This document shows, piece by piece, positions 1 through 7,764 of a stretch of 43,471 bases of DNA. The stretch lies in contig CAYNJC010000036.1 in NCBI GenBank assembly GCA_964397565.1, positions 1-43,471 of the forward strand, written 5' to 3'. The position numbers and the translations under genes are program-made. This stretch comes from JAPLST01 sp964397565 (GTDB lineage Bacteria; Auribacterota; UBA3054; JAPLST01). Each line of letters begins with the position of its first letter. Position 1 is the first letter of the stretch. The notes below the pieces were generated by a model. It was not told where the DNA came from. It searched no databases and was given only the letters and a program-made list of their open reading frames with translations.

Positions 1-111
1 TTTACGTCTCACGTCTCACGTCTCACGTCTCACGTCTCACGTCTCACGTCTCACGACTCACGTCTCACGTCTCACGTCTCACGTCTTACATCTCACGTCT
101 CACGTCTCACG
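1..111. repeat. 7-bp tandem repeat (ACGTCTC)n
   Basis: About fifteen near-perfect copies of ACGTCTC run head to tail, with a few single-base variants (ACGACTC, ACGTCTT, ACATCTC). The same unit recurs in shorter runs near 1826-1853 and 6120-6130. There are no spacers, so this is a simple tandem repeat, not CRISPR. It is pyrimidine-rich on the plus strand and is followed by a CCTCCCA/CTTCCCAG module. Confidence 0.95.
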
Positions 112-266
112 ATTCACCACCTCCCAACTTCCCAGCCTCTCAGCCTCGCAAATTCATTCCGCCTCGGCTGCCGCCCCTCGGTCCCCCGTCACTCATTTCC
201 AACTAAACATCACCAAATAAAACACTTGTTTTGATCCGAGCCCGAAAAAGCAGCCCAAACGCGGGT
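112..266. repeat. mosaic pyrimidine-rich intergenic repeat
   Basis: A composite of short modules (CGATTCACCACC, CTCCCAACTTCCCAG, CCTCTCAGCCTCGCAA, ATTCCGCCTCGGC) in the same order as near 2389-2465. Related strings occur near 1271-1335, 1850-1915, 6060-6130, 7935-8000 and 10340-10440. No coding potential is evident. Confidence 0.75.
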
Positions 267-650
267 TCAGACACGCAGGGTGTTGGTCGCAAAGTTGATC
301 ACCGCTTTTGCGCGCGTAAGAAAATTTAATCCGAGCAATCCTTCGATGGGACTCGGCGCAGGCAGTGTATGGCACACCACCTCGAAATCGGCAAACGAGA
401 CGCCCAAGCTTTCGAATGCAGGAATGGTAATGAGCGGCACACGAACAATCCCGCTTCCGGTTGTAATATCAATGCTCCGGCGGATCGCGCGGGGATAGCA
501 CCCCATGGCTTGCACCGCTTCCCTCGGAATCATAGTGAATGTCGCCCCCGTATCAACTGCCATTTTCAGCGCAATCTCCTTGCCGCCGCTTCTCAGCCAC
601 GCATGGCAAAGAATCACGGACAAGTGCGGATTGAACGCGAAAACGCGCAT
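267..650 (-). CDS. retropepsin-like aspartyl protease, 127 aa
   Basis: A small single-domain protein with the aspartyl-protease signature: VDTGATFTMIP near residues 32-42 supplies the catalytic D-T-G, and the hydrophobic-hydrophobic-G motif appears as GLLGLNF near residues 103-109. The length is typical of bacterial single-domain retropepsin-like proteins, which like the retroviral enzyme would need to dimerise to build the active site. The ATG lies 3 bp after the stop of the preceding gene, so the two are almost certainly co-transcribed. No signal peptide or membrane segment is seen, so it is probably cytoplasmic. The substrate is unknown. Family assignment is confident; function is inference. 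Confidence 0.85.
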   Translation of the reverse strand: MRVFAFNPHLSVILCHAWLRSGGKEIALKMAVDTGATFTMIPREAVQAMGCYPRAIRRSIDITTGSGIVRVPLITIPAFESLGVSFADFEVVCHTLPAPSPIEGLLGLNFLTRAKAVINFATNTLRV

Positions 651-653
651 GCC

Positions 654-908
654 TTAGAATGCGGCGGCATAACCTTTGGGGAACGTGTCGTCGGCAAACT
701 CGATCAGGGCGCGGCGTGGCGCGGCGCGGCTCTGCAGCCGCTGGTAAATCGCGGCACGATCGGCGCTGTGGGCGATCAAGCGGCCGGACAGCGGTGTGCT
801 GCTATCCCGGTCCACGCGCGCAACTGCGATCAGCAGCCACTCGTGTGGATGCCGCCGCTTCATAACCGTGATTGATTCTGGTTTGCCTGGCTTTTTGACC
901 ATTTTCAT
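654..908 (-). CDS. small protein upstream of retropepsin gene, 84 aa
   Basis: The frame is open from a TTG at 947, but that TTG is the -35 box of a promoter, so the start is the ATG at 908 or the one at 902. The protein begins with a Lys-rich stretch (MKMVKKPGKPESITVMKRR) and continues with a compact, charged sequence (LLIAVARVDRD, GRLIAHSADRAAIYQRL). I do not recognise a named domain. Small proteins of this kind sit directly before retropepsin-like genes elsewhere and may be partners or substrates; that is inference. It is separated from the protease gene by 3 bp. Confidence 0.7.
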   Translation of the reverse strand: MKMVKKPGKPESITVMKRRHPHEWLLIAVARVDRDSSTPLSGRLIAHSADRAAIYQRLQSRAAPRRALIEFADDTFPKGYAAAF

Positions 909-917
909 GATGGTTCT

Positions 918-947
918 ATTATAACCGCGGATGCGGTATAAAGTCAA
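918..947 (-). promoter_or_regulatory. sigma70-type promoter of the retropepsin pair
   Basis: On the minus strand TTGACT (947-942) and TATAAT (923-918) are separated by 18 bp. The predicted transcription start is near 911, only about 3-9 nt before the candidate ATGs at 908 and 902, so the mRNA would have almost no leader. Confidence 0.75.
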
Positions 948-950
948 GCG

Positions 951-1353
951 CTACACGAACCCGCACGTGCGACATGCGCGCGGCAGCCTCATGCGATGTA
1001 AAGGAAATTCTTTCGGAGCGAAAGAATTTATGGTGCAGTCATGCATCCGCCGCGCGCTGGAGATGCCAGGTCTTGCTGAAAGAATCAATGCACCGCGAAT
1101 GATTTTTTATTACGTTATTCGCCGCAAACAAATTATTCGACATTCCTTGCTCAATATTTGCTATTCTGCTGCTATAAAAATGAATTGCCGCAATGCATTT
1201 TGCACAAAATGGTTTTGCCGCCAAACCATTTTTCTCTGACCCCTGAACGCCTGTCGCGCCGCCTCCCCATGCACGTCTCACGCCTCACGATTCACCTCTT
1301 CCCAACTTCCCGTCCTCCCATCCTCTCCCCCAGACGGACCGCGGAACTCGGAA
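951..1353. other. intergenic region with a stem-loop and one copy of a dispersed repeat
   Basis: No supported gene. A perfect 10-bp stem with a 5-nt loop (AAATTCTTTC / GAAAGAATTT) lies at 1005-1029. From about 1150 to 1265 there is one copy of a dispersed element carrying TGCTGCTATAAAAATG and GCCTGAACGCCTGTCGCG-like ends; a second copy, with a small inserted module, spans about 1922-2044. From 1271 the pyrimidine-rich mosaic resumes. Confidence 0.6.
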
Positions 1354-1358
1354 ATTTA

Positions 1359-1669
1359 CCACGGAAGACACGGAAGCTCACGGAAACAGAGGCAAGCAAT
1401 TGTAGTTGGTTCGAACAGCATACGCTCTTCTGCTTTCCGTGTGTTCCGTGTATTCCGTGGTTAAAGATCTTTGGCTCTGCTGCGGGCCGCGTCCTGCGGC
1501 CCTCGGAACTTGGACATTCACCACGGAAGACACGGAAGCTCACGGAAACAGAGGCAAGCAATTGTACTTGATTCGAACAGCATACGCTCTTCTGCTTTCC
1601 GTGTGTTCCGTGTATTCCGTGGTTAAAGATCTTTGGCGCTGCTGCGAGCCGCGTCCTGCGGCCCTCGTT
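1359..1669. repeat. two tandem copies of a 162-bp CCACGGAA-type element
   Basis: Copy A (1359-1507) and copy B (1521-1669) are nearly identical. Each opens with CCACGGAAGACACGGAAGC and closes with the inverted equivalent (GTGTTCCGTGTATTCCGTGG), then a GC hairpin (GGGCCGC, 5-nt loop, GCGGCCC). Translations of this element look like a protein but are repeat artefacts. Related single copies lie at about 4450-4565 and 5862-6058. Confidence 0.9.
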
Positions 1670-1683
1670 CCGGAGCTCCCCAC

Positions 1684-1815
1684 TGGTCATCCACGCTCCA
1701 CGCCGGTGGCGGGACGGGACTCCAAGCAGCTGGTTACTGCTTACTGGTCACTGGTTACTGATCATCCACGCTCCACGCCGGTGGCGGGACGGGACTCCAA
1801 GCAGCTGGTTACTGA
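1684..1815. repeat. duplicated 54-bp unit with GGTTACTGATCA-type tail
   Basis: The segment starting CATCCACGCTCCACGCCGG occurs at 1688-1738 and again at 1765-1815, each ending in CCAAGCAGCTGGTTACTG. The motif GGGACTCCAAGCAGC is the reverse complement of the TTGGAGTCCCG motif found at the 3-prime end of the second PEP-CTERM gene near 7738. Confidence 0.85.
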
Positions 1816-1921
1816 TCACTGATCACGTCTCACGTCTCACGTCTCACGTCTCACGATTCACCACCTCCCAACTTCCCATCCTCTCAACCTCTCCCCAGTT
1901 GCCCCGCCACCCCTTGGATAT

Positions 1922-2044
1922 TGAACATTCCTTGCTGCTCGGAGTCCCGTCAAGGGCGGGATTCGATATTGGATATTCTGCTGCTATAAAAATGAATTGC
2001 CGCAAAACCATTTTTCTCTGAAGCCTGAACGCCTGTCGCGCAGG
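1922..2044. repeat. second copy of dispersed CTGCTATAAAAATG element
   Basis: Shares the ACATTCCTTGCT start, the TATTCTGCTGCTATAAAAAT core and the CCTGAACGCCTGTCGCG end with the copy at 1150-1265. It is interrupted by a GGAGTCCCGTCAAGGGCGGGA hairpin-type module absent from the first copy, which suggests that modules insert into one another. Confidence 0.75.
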
Positions 2045-2111
2045 GCACGATCCATGACCAAGGAAAATCGACAAAGCTAGGCCAAGAGTTCCGGAAGCCT
2101 GTCGAACAGTA

Positions 2112-2327
2112 TTTGACAGGATCAACATGATTTGACATGATTGCGGTAAAATAGCGTGCGGCGCGATAATTTACTAATGAATGCGCTTGCTTGGTGTCAT
2201 GCCCATTGTGACCGCGGGCGATGACCGCGGCGGCAGAAGCCGCCCTCACCGCGGGCAGCTACAAGGACGCTGCAAAGTAGAAAGCGCTCTCATTAGTATC
2301 ATGTAAAATCATGTAAATCCTGTCAAG
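2112..2327. repeat. nested inverted repeat, MITE-like
   Basis: The outer arms are TTTGACAGGATCAACATGAT (2112 on) and the imperfect reverse complement ending ATCCTGTCAAG (2299-2327). Inner arms match too: ACTAATGAATGCGC (2173-2186) against the complement of GCGCTCTCATTAGT (2284-2297). The centre (2187-2283) is GC-rich and holds a GGCGGCAGAAGCCGCC hairpin. No open frame of note. The layout resembles a small non-autonomous mobile element; no transposase is present here. Confidence 0.65.
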
Positions 2328-2468
2328 AAAGAACTGGTTGCTTTTGGTTGCCGCGACTCACGACTTGACGACTCGACAACTCACGTCTCACGATTCACCT
2401 CTTCCCAGCCTCCCATCCTCCCATCCTCGCAACTTCATTCTGCCTCGGCCCTCAGACCGCCCCTCCAC

Positions 2469-2497
2469 TTGCAATCCAGCCACGATTATGCTATAGT
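2469..2497 (+). promoter_or_regulatory. promoter of the first PEP-CTERM gene
   Basis: TTGCAA (2469-2474), a 17-bp spacer and TATAGT (2492-2497), the latter preceded by TGC. The transcript would start near 2504, giving a leader of about 280 nt before the ATG at 2782. The leader holds CACGACTC-type repeats and a frameshifted copy of the signal-peptide sequence used by the second PEP-CTERM gene. Confidence 0.65.
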
Positions 2498-2781
2498 CTT
2501 CGCTATTACGATGAACACCTAGGGCCGGTGTCCGATTCACGACTTGACGACTAACTATTGACTACTTGACGCTGCACGACTTTGCCGTTTACAACCGCCC
2601 AGCTTTCCCAGCTTCACGACTCACGCTTCACGACTCACGCCTCACCGAACCTACCACCATGACCATCAACACCATCAACACACCAACCAGCCATCTGCCT
2701 CTCAGTAGTCATAATCATCAACCTGCTGCCCATGCGCGCAGATGCGGCCAGCCTTTCATTCAGCCTCTTCGTGAGTTTGCT

Positions 2782-3771
2782 ATGAAGCGGTCTGTCACCC
2801 TGTCTATCGCCATCTTGTTTTTCACATATAGTTCTTTTGCGGAGAAGCAGGTAATCGGGTCATTCCCACAGATGGATGGTGGATTTGAAGATCAAGCCGC
2901 TGGTACATTTGCAACACAATCGTCAATTGCCTCTGGATCACAATACACATATTGGACAAAGTCAGCAGGTACCGCAAGCACAACCGCTTCTGGCGGCCGC
3001 TCTGGCCCCAAATACGTTACTCTTCAAGCCACAGCCGCGACTCGCTTTCAATCCCCAACCTGCGCAAATGGTGCCATTGTCAACGCCACCAGCTATGTTC
3101 AGCAGTACTACTATAGGACGGCCGGTGCAACAGCACCTGCAGCGGTAGGTCAAGCAGGTCATTCTCCAGACGGCACATTACAGCCTGGGTCTTACGCGGC
3201 TAATAATCTAAGCGGCACCAGTGGTGTGTGGACAAAAAAAACAGTTGCACAAACGTCTGGAACTAGTGCCGCAAGTCCTAAATACGGCATTGGTATAATC
3301 CGGTGCAGTGCCAGCAGCACTATCGCCTTCGATGTTGACGACTTTGTTGTCTATGCAGGCTCTGCGGCAGACACAACCGCGCCCAATCCGCCTACATCTT
3401 TTTTGGGCACTCCTCTTGATACAAGTGCTGACGTATCTTGGACTGCGCCATCCGGCGGTGTAGATGGCGGTGGGTATGTGGCAGTGAGGGGCACAGCAGA
3501 TCCTACAACAGTTCCAAATGCAAATGGCATTTATGCTGTTGGTAACACAATTGGTGCAGGGACGGTAGTATACATAGGTACTGCAACGAGTTGTGAAGAC
3601 CAAGATCTGAGTCCTAATACTCCTTACTATTACCGTATCTATGCAGTTGACAAAGCGTTCAACTACTCAACGGCATTGACTGGCTCAATTACAACTACGC
3701 CGGAGCCGGGTGCCTGCATGCTGGCAGGCTTGTTGCTGGTCGGCCTGCGTAGTTTAAAGTTAAAAGTTTAA
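2782..3771 (+). CDS. PEP-CTERM protein with fibronectin type III domain, 329 aa
   Basis: A surface protein predicted to be exported by Sec and sorted by an exosortase. The start at 2782 is chosen because it opens a clean signal peptide (MKRSVTLSIAILFFTYSSFA); the frame is open further upstream, but that part is translated repeat. Residues 20-195 are Ser/Thr/Ala-rich, probably beta-rich. A fibronectin type III domain follows at about 200-300 (PPTSFLGTPLDTSADVSW, then TPYYYRIYAVD). The C-terminus has the PEP-CTERM arrangement: PEP, hydrophobic helix, basic tail. The last residues (SLKLKV) and the stop are encoded by an AAGTTTAAAGTTAAAAG repeat that runs on past the gene. The SD is weak. Confidence 0.85.
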   Translation: MKRSVTLSIAILFFTYSSFAEKQVIGSFPQMDGGFEDQAAGTFATQSSIASGSQYTYWTKSAGTASTTASGGRSGPKYVTLQATAATRFQSPTCANGAIVNATSYVQQYYYRTAGATAPAAVGQAGHSPDGTLQPGSYAANNLSGTSGVWTKKTVAQTSGTSAASPKYGIGIIRCSASSTIAFDVDDFVVYAGSAADTTAPNPPTSFLGTPLDTSADVSWTAPSGGVDGGGYVAVRGTADPTTVPNANGIYAVGNTIGAGTVVYIGTATSCEDQDLSPNTPYYYRIYAVDKAFNYSTALTGSITTTPEPGACMLAGLLLVGLRSLKLKV

Positions 3772-4058
3772 AGTCTAAGGTTTTAGGCTGGGCAAGGCGG
3801 AGGGAGCGCAGCCAATGTGGGAGCGGCCTCCGTGCCGCGATGCTGTCTGGACTGAGGGTGCTGCGGCAATCCATCGGGACATGGAAGCCCCTCCCACACT
3901 CGATGCAGACCAAGACCGCAGCGGGCAGCGAAATCCCTCGGCGCACGCGGCGTGCGCCACCCTACCGCCGTTGGCGGCACGGCCTGTAACGCCAGCCCTC
4001 TTTCAGCACCAAGCGCTGTTTTTTGCTATAACAAAGCAATCATCTTTTGGGATTAAGT
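3772..4058. other. intergenic region with inverted REP-like pair
   Basis: After an AT-rich TTTAAAGT repeat comes a REP-like palindrome (3817-3840: GTGGGAGC then a GCGGC-CTCCGT-GCCGC hairpin) and, inverted, a diverged copy (3871-3899). Together they form a large imperfect hairpin. A CCGCCGTTGGCGG hairpin lies at 3966-3978. TGC-TATAAC at 4024-4032 is a plausible extended -10 for the small gene at 4059. Confidence 0.7.
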
Positions 4059-4223
4059 ATGAATAGAGTAAAAGTTATCTACTGGCAGGATGGCGCCCAG
4101 TGGCTTGGGTACCTCCAAGATTATCCTGAATATATGACGCAAGGAAACGATCTCAATGATTTGCAGGATCACTTGCACGATATTTGGAAAGAAATCCAGT
4201 GCATACTGCGGGGTGTCGTTTGA
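4059..4223 (+). CDS. HicB-like antitoxin remnant, 54 aa
   Basis: The product (MNRVKVIYWQDGAQWLGYLQ, then DYPEYMTQGNDLNDLQDHLHDIWKEI in two pieces) matches the N-terminal half of the HicB/UPF0150-like family, whose hallmarks are W-x-D-G, GYL, a Y-P-D/E-Y-x-T-Q-G motif and a following helix. Family members are usually 70 residues or longer; this one stops early. The stop overlaps another ATG (TGATG at 4221-4225) where a HicA-type toxin frame would be expected, but that frame closes after 15 codons inside CTTCGTG repeats. The pair therefore looks broken by repeat invasion. It may still be expressed from the extended -10 near 4027. Confidence 0.7.
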   Translation: MNRVKVIYWQDGAQWLGYLQDYPEYMTQGNDLNDLQDHLHDIWKEIQCILRGVV

Positions 4224-4650
4224 TGCGCTTGGCCAATCGTCACTGCTGCGATTTCTTCGTGTCTTCGTGACTTCGTGGCCAATGTTCGACATCCGAGTCA
4301 ACGACTCACCATTCAGCGATTCACGATTCACGACTTGACCATTCACAGCAAATCACTATCTGCACCTTGATTAGGTCTTGCGCTTTCGGCTTGCCGCTTC
4401 ACTGATCACTGATCACCGATTACCGATTACCGATTACTGATCCCCATCTGCTTCCGTGAGCTTCCGTGCCTTCCGTGGTTAAAACTCTTTGGCGCTGCTG
4501 CGGACTGCGGACCTCGGATCTCGGAACGCAGAAATTTACCACGGAATTCACGGAACACACGGAAACTGCGAAGACGCTTGCAGCCTAACTAGTCCTCGTG
4601 CCTTGGTGAGAAAATTATCACGCGGCGCGAGAATTTCAGCAGGTAGTTAG
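4224..4650. repeat. intergenic repeat mosaic
   Basis: Contains CTTCGTGTCTTCGTGACTTCGTGG (4253-4278, given only as its motif CTTCGTG x3), CACGATTCACGACTTGACC modules, a TGATCACCGATTACCGATT tandem (about 4400-4442) and one CCACGGAA-type element (about 4450-4565). No gene is supported. Confidence 0.7.
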
Positions 4651-5740
4651 CCACGAAAGATCACAAAAGTACACAAAAGGGAGCGTCTTGGAACACACGC
4701 CGTTTCGAGAACAAAAGCGATCAGGACAAATTTGATGTGCACATGCGCTTTCGTTCTCGAACCCGCCCTCGTGATGGCGCCTGCGGGACGCAGGGCCGTG
4801 TGTTCCTCTTCCTTTGTGTTCTTTGTGTTCTTTGTGGTAAACAACTGCGCCGTGCTGCGCTGTCTTCGTGTCCTTCGTGTCCTTCGTGGTTCAAATGCAG
4901 ATAAATTTAACCACGAAAGATCACAAAGATGCACAAAAAGGAGCGCAGCGGAACACACGCCGTTTCGAGAACGAAAGCGATGAGGACAAATTTGATGTGC
5001 ACCTTAGCTTTCGTCCTCGAACCCGCCCTCGTGATGGCGCCTGCGGCACGCAGGGCTGTGTGTTCCTCTTCCTTTGTGCTCTTTGTGTTCTTTGTGGTAA
5101 AAAAACTGCGCTGTGCTGCGCTGTCTTCGTGGCCTTCGTGGTTCAAATGCAGATAAATTTAACCACGAAAGATCACAAAGATGCACANNNNNNNNNNNNN
5201 NNNNNNNNNNNNNNNNNNNNNNNNNNNNNNNNNNNNNNNNNNNNNNNNNNNNNNNNNNNNNNNNNNNNNNNNNNNNNNNNNNNNNNNTTCGAGAACGAAA
5301 GCGATGAGGACAAATTTGATGTGCACCTTAGCTTTCGTCCTCAAAACCGCCCTGGTCAGGGCGCCTGCGGCACGCAGGGCCGTGTGTTCCTCTTCCTTTG
5401 TGCTCTTTGTGTTCTTTGTGGTAAAAAACTGCGCTGTGCTGCGCTGTCTTCGTGTCCTTCGTGTCCTTCGTGGTTCAAATGCAGATAAATTTAACCACGA
5501 AAGATCACAAAGATGCACAAAAAGGAGCGCAGCGGAACACACGCCGTTTCGAGAACGAAAGCGATGAGGACAAATTTGATGTGCACCTTAGCTTTCGTCC
5601 TCAAAACCGCCCTGGTCAGGGCGCCTGCGGCACGCAGGGCCGTGTGTTCCTCTTCCTTTGTGCTCTTTGTGTTCTTTGTGGTAAAAAACTGCGCTGTGCT
5701 GCGCTGTCTTCGTGGCCTTCGTGTCCTTGGTGGTGAACAA
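4651..5740. repeat. tandem array of a roughly 250-260 bp hairpin-rich unit, four copies seen
   Basis: Units begin at 4651, 4911, 5163 and 5494. Each has CCACGAAAGATCACAAAG at its start, a central inverted repeat (GAGAACGAAAGC against GCTTTCGTCCTC, with GACAAATTTGATGTGCACC in the loop), a GCGCCTGCGGCACGCAGGGC hairpin, and at its end TTTGTGTTCTTTGTGG followed by CTTCGTGTCCTTCGTGG. The translated products look like repeats of TTKNTKSTKEEE and are artefacts. Copies 2-4 are nearly identical, suggesting recent expansion or gene conversion. Confidence 0.9.
5188..5287. other. assembly gap (100 N)
   Basis: Exactly 100 Ns lie inside the third unit of the tandem array. By alignment to the neighbouring copies only about 28 bp need be missing, but 100 N is the usual placeholder, so whole additional units could be collapsed here. 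Confidence 0.95.
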
Positions 5741-6164
5741 AGCTGCGCTGTAAATGGACTTACAGGGCACGACGGTGCGTGGCCCTCCCGCAACCGTCGC
5801 CGAGCCGGCGCCCCGCCGACCGGATACCGGATACTGGGTAGCGCATACTTGGTCACCATCTGCTTCCGTCAGCTTCCGTGCCTTCCGTGGTTCAAACGCA
5901 GCGTCTTTTTACGACGGAATACACGGAACACACGGAAAACAGAAGAGCATGTGTGGTTCGAACCAACCAGAATTGTTTGCGCTGCTTCCGTGAGCTTCCG
6001 TGCTTTCCGTGGTTAAAACTCTTTGGCTCTGCTGCGGGCCGCGGATTGCGGACCTCGGTCCTCGGATCTCGGGCCTTGTCTCAACCTCCCAGCCTCGCAA
6101 CCTCCCCGCTTCCCAGCCTCACGTCTCACGCCAGTGCCTTGGTGGCCCGTGTTTTCGTGGTCAG
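5741..6164. repeat. mosaic intergenic repeats
   Basis: Holds GGATACCGGATACTGGG (5822-5838), an inverted CCACGGAA-type element (about 5862-6058), GGACCTCGGTCCTCGG modules (6050-6070) and CCTCCCAGCCTCGCAACC/ACGTCTCACG modules (6085-6130). No gene is supported. Confidence 0.7.
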
Positions 6165-6193
6165 TTGCAATTTTGCGACGTTTATAATATAAT
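6165..6193 (+). promoter_or_regulatory. promoter of the second PEP-CTERM gene
   Basis: TTGCAA (6165-6170), 17 bp, TATAAT (6188-6193): the same -35 and spacing as the promoter at 2469. The transcript should start near 6200, just before an ATG at 6204 that opens a 108-codon frame ending at 6527, inside the PEP-CTERM gene in another frame. The leader to the true start (6415) is about 215 nt and includes GGACCGAGGTCC palindromes and a GGGAGGTTGAGAGGTTG repeat. Confidence 0.7.
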
Positions 6194-6414
6194 ACCTGCC
6201 AATATGATGGCCACAAACTACCATATAAAGGGCCTGGCGGCGCGCTTTCAAGGGCGAGATCCGAGGACCGAGGTCCGAAGTCCGTCCGGGAGAGACGTTG
6301 GGAGGTTGAGAGGTTGTGAAGTTGCGAGACGAGGACCACGTACCACTTCAACGACTCGCGACTCACAGTGCAATGCCTCGACCATTCACCACTTACGTTT
6401 CAGCGACCTGCTCT

Positions 6415-7764
6415 ATGATTACCAGCAAACGAACCACGCTCGGCTTGAGCACCTGCCTTATCGTGCTCACCATCCTCACCCTGCTGCCCATGCGTACGGA
6501 GGCCGTAGATGGCACATGGATAGCTAACGCAGATGGCAAGTGGGGCAAGAAGTCAAATTGGGCAGGCAACGCCGTCGCAAACGGCGCAGCGTCGGTAACG
6601 AACATCACGGCCAACATTACTGCAAATCGAAGTGTCACGCTTAATCTGCCAGTCATTCTTGGCACACTGAACATAGGCGACCCCAACGCCACCCACTCCT
6701 TTACCATAGGGCAGCAGGGTGTAGGCAACACGCTGACGTTTAACAACAACGGCAGCGCCGCAGCATTGACCCAGACCAGTACCAGCAAAGGCGACAGCAT
6801 TTCGTGCGACTTCTTGTTGAATGACAACGCGACGATCTCGAACGCCTCCACGTACACCCTCACACTTTCCGGCGTCATTTCCGGCAGCAAGAGCATTACC
6901 ATCTGCGGCGTGGGCGTGGTGACGTTGTCCGGCGCCAACCTGTTCACCGGGGGAGTGACCGTCAATAATCGCGTGCTGAAACTGGAAAATGACGGGGCGC
7001 TGAACAGCACGACGCCGAACGCAGTTGACATGGAGAACGGCACGTTGCAGATCAACGGCAAAACAGTGACCGCAGCCGATTTGAAAGGGAACGGCACCGT
7101 CGAAAACGCGAATGCCACCGCGGGCAACCTCACCATTAACAAGGCCTCGGGTTCCTCGACCTTGTCCGCAGTGGTGCGCAACGGCACGGGCGGCGGCGCA
7201 CTAGTTGTGATCAAAAAAGGCAGCGGCACGCTGCTCCTCACCGGCGCGAACACCTACTCCGGGCCGACGACCATTGAGGGCGGCGCGCTCGGTGGCGCGG
7301 GTTGTTCGAGAAGCGCCACGACGGTCAAGAGTGGCGCGAAGATTGCCCCGGGCAGCAGCATTGGCACGTTCAACACCGGCAATCTCATGCTCGAGGCCGG
7401 CAGTGCCGTGGACTGGGAGTATGATGACACGACCGCGGACTTGGTGGCGTCCGGCACACTCGCCTTCGCCAACCCGGTCACGGTCTACGTGAAGAAAATT
7501 GGGAGCGTAGTCAATTGTGAGCGCACCTTGTTTACGTTCAGCGGGAGCGCACCGGATCCCGATTTTTTGACGTTTGACCTGCAAGACGCGCCGGGCGTTA
7601 CCGCGGTAGAAGCTTACATTGATGGGCCGAGCGTCAAAGTGCTGTTGATGCCGGAACCGGGGCTGCTGGGCTTTGCAGCATTGCTGATCGGCCTCAGGGC
7701 CAGTTTGAAGCGCCGCGGCAGCGCAGTTTCAGGCTGCTTGGAGTCCCGCCAACGGCGGGATTAA
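6415..7764 (+). CDS. PEP-CTERM autotransporter-repeat surface protein, 449 aa
   Basis: Start at 6415 gives a typical signal peptide (MITSKRTTLGLSTCLIVLTI then LTLLPMRTEA). The body is Gly/Asn/Thr-rich beta-helix sequence; residues near 300-325 (GSGTLLLTGANTYSGPTTIE) match the autotransporter-associated beta-strand repeat. A PEP-CTERM sorting signal follows: MPEPGLLGFAALLIGLRASL and basic residues. After KRR there is an unusual extra tail (GSAVSGCLESRQRRD) encoded by the interspersed TTGGAGTCCCGCC repeat, so the original stop has probably been lost to repeat insertion. Expected to be anchored or released at the cell surface. No partner exosortase lies in the window. Confidence 0.85.
   Translation: MITSKRTTLGLSTCLIVLTILTLLPMRTEAVDGTWIANADGKWGKKSNWAGNAVANGAASVTNITANITANRSVTLNLPVILGTLNIGDPNATHSFTIGQQGVGNTLTFNNNGSAAALTQTSTSKGDSISCDFLLNDNATISNASTYTLTLSGVISGSKSITICGVGVVTLSGANLFTGGVTVNNRVLKLENDGALNSTTPNAVDMENGTLQINGKTVTAADLKGNGTVENANATAGNLTINKASGSSTLSAVVRNGTGGGALVVIKKGSGTLLLTGANTYSGPTTIEGGALGGAGCSRSATTVKSGAKIAPGSSIGTFNTGNLMLEAGSAVDWEYDDTTADLVASGTLAFANPVTVYVKKIGSVVNCERTLFTFSGSAPDPDFLTFDLQDAPGVTAVEAYIDGPSVKVLLMPEPGLLGFAALLIGLRASLKRRGSAVSGCLESRQRRD

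Noticed and set aside
1..111. CRISPR-like array
   Set aside because: The unit is only 7 bp and there are no spacers; it is a simple tandem repeat. The same holds for 10317-10350 and 43422-43471.
654..947. TTG start at 947 for the first retropepsin-operon gene
   Set aside because: The TTG is part of the TTGACT -35 box of a good promoter; transcription would start downstream of it.
1158..1822. Open frames with TTEDTEAHG- or NHGIHGTHG-like products
   Set aside because: These are translations of the CCACGGAA repeat in several frames, with no start signals and no conserved protein.
4647..5859. Open frames with TTKNTKSTKEEE-like products on both strands
   Set aside because: They follow the tandem array, cross the N gap and appear in several frames at once, so they reflect repeat sequence.
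6204..6527. 108-codon frame starting next to the PEP-CTERM promoter
   Set aside because: It runs through repeat DNA and overlaps the PEP-CTERM signal-peptide sequence out of frame. It could be a leader frame, but nothing supports a protein.
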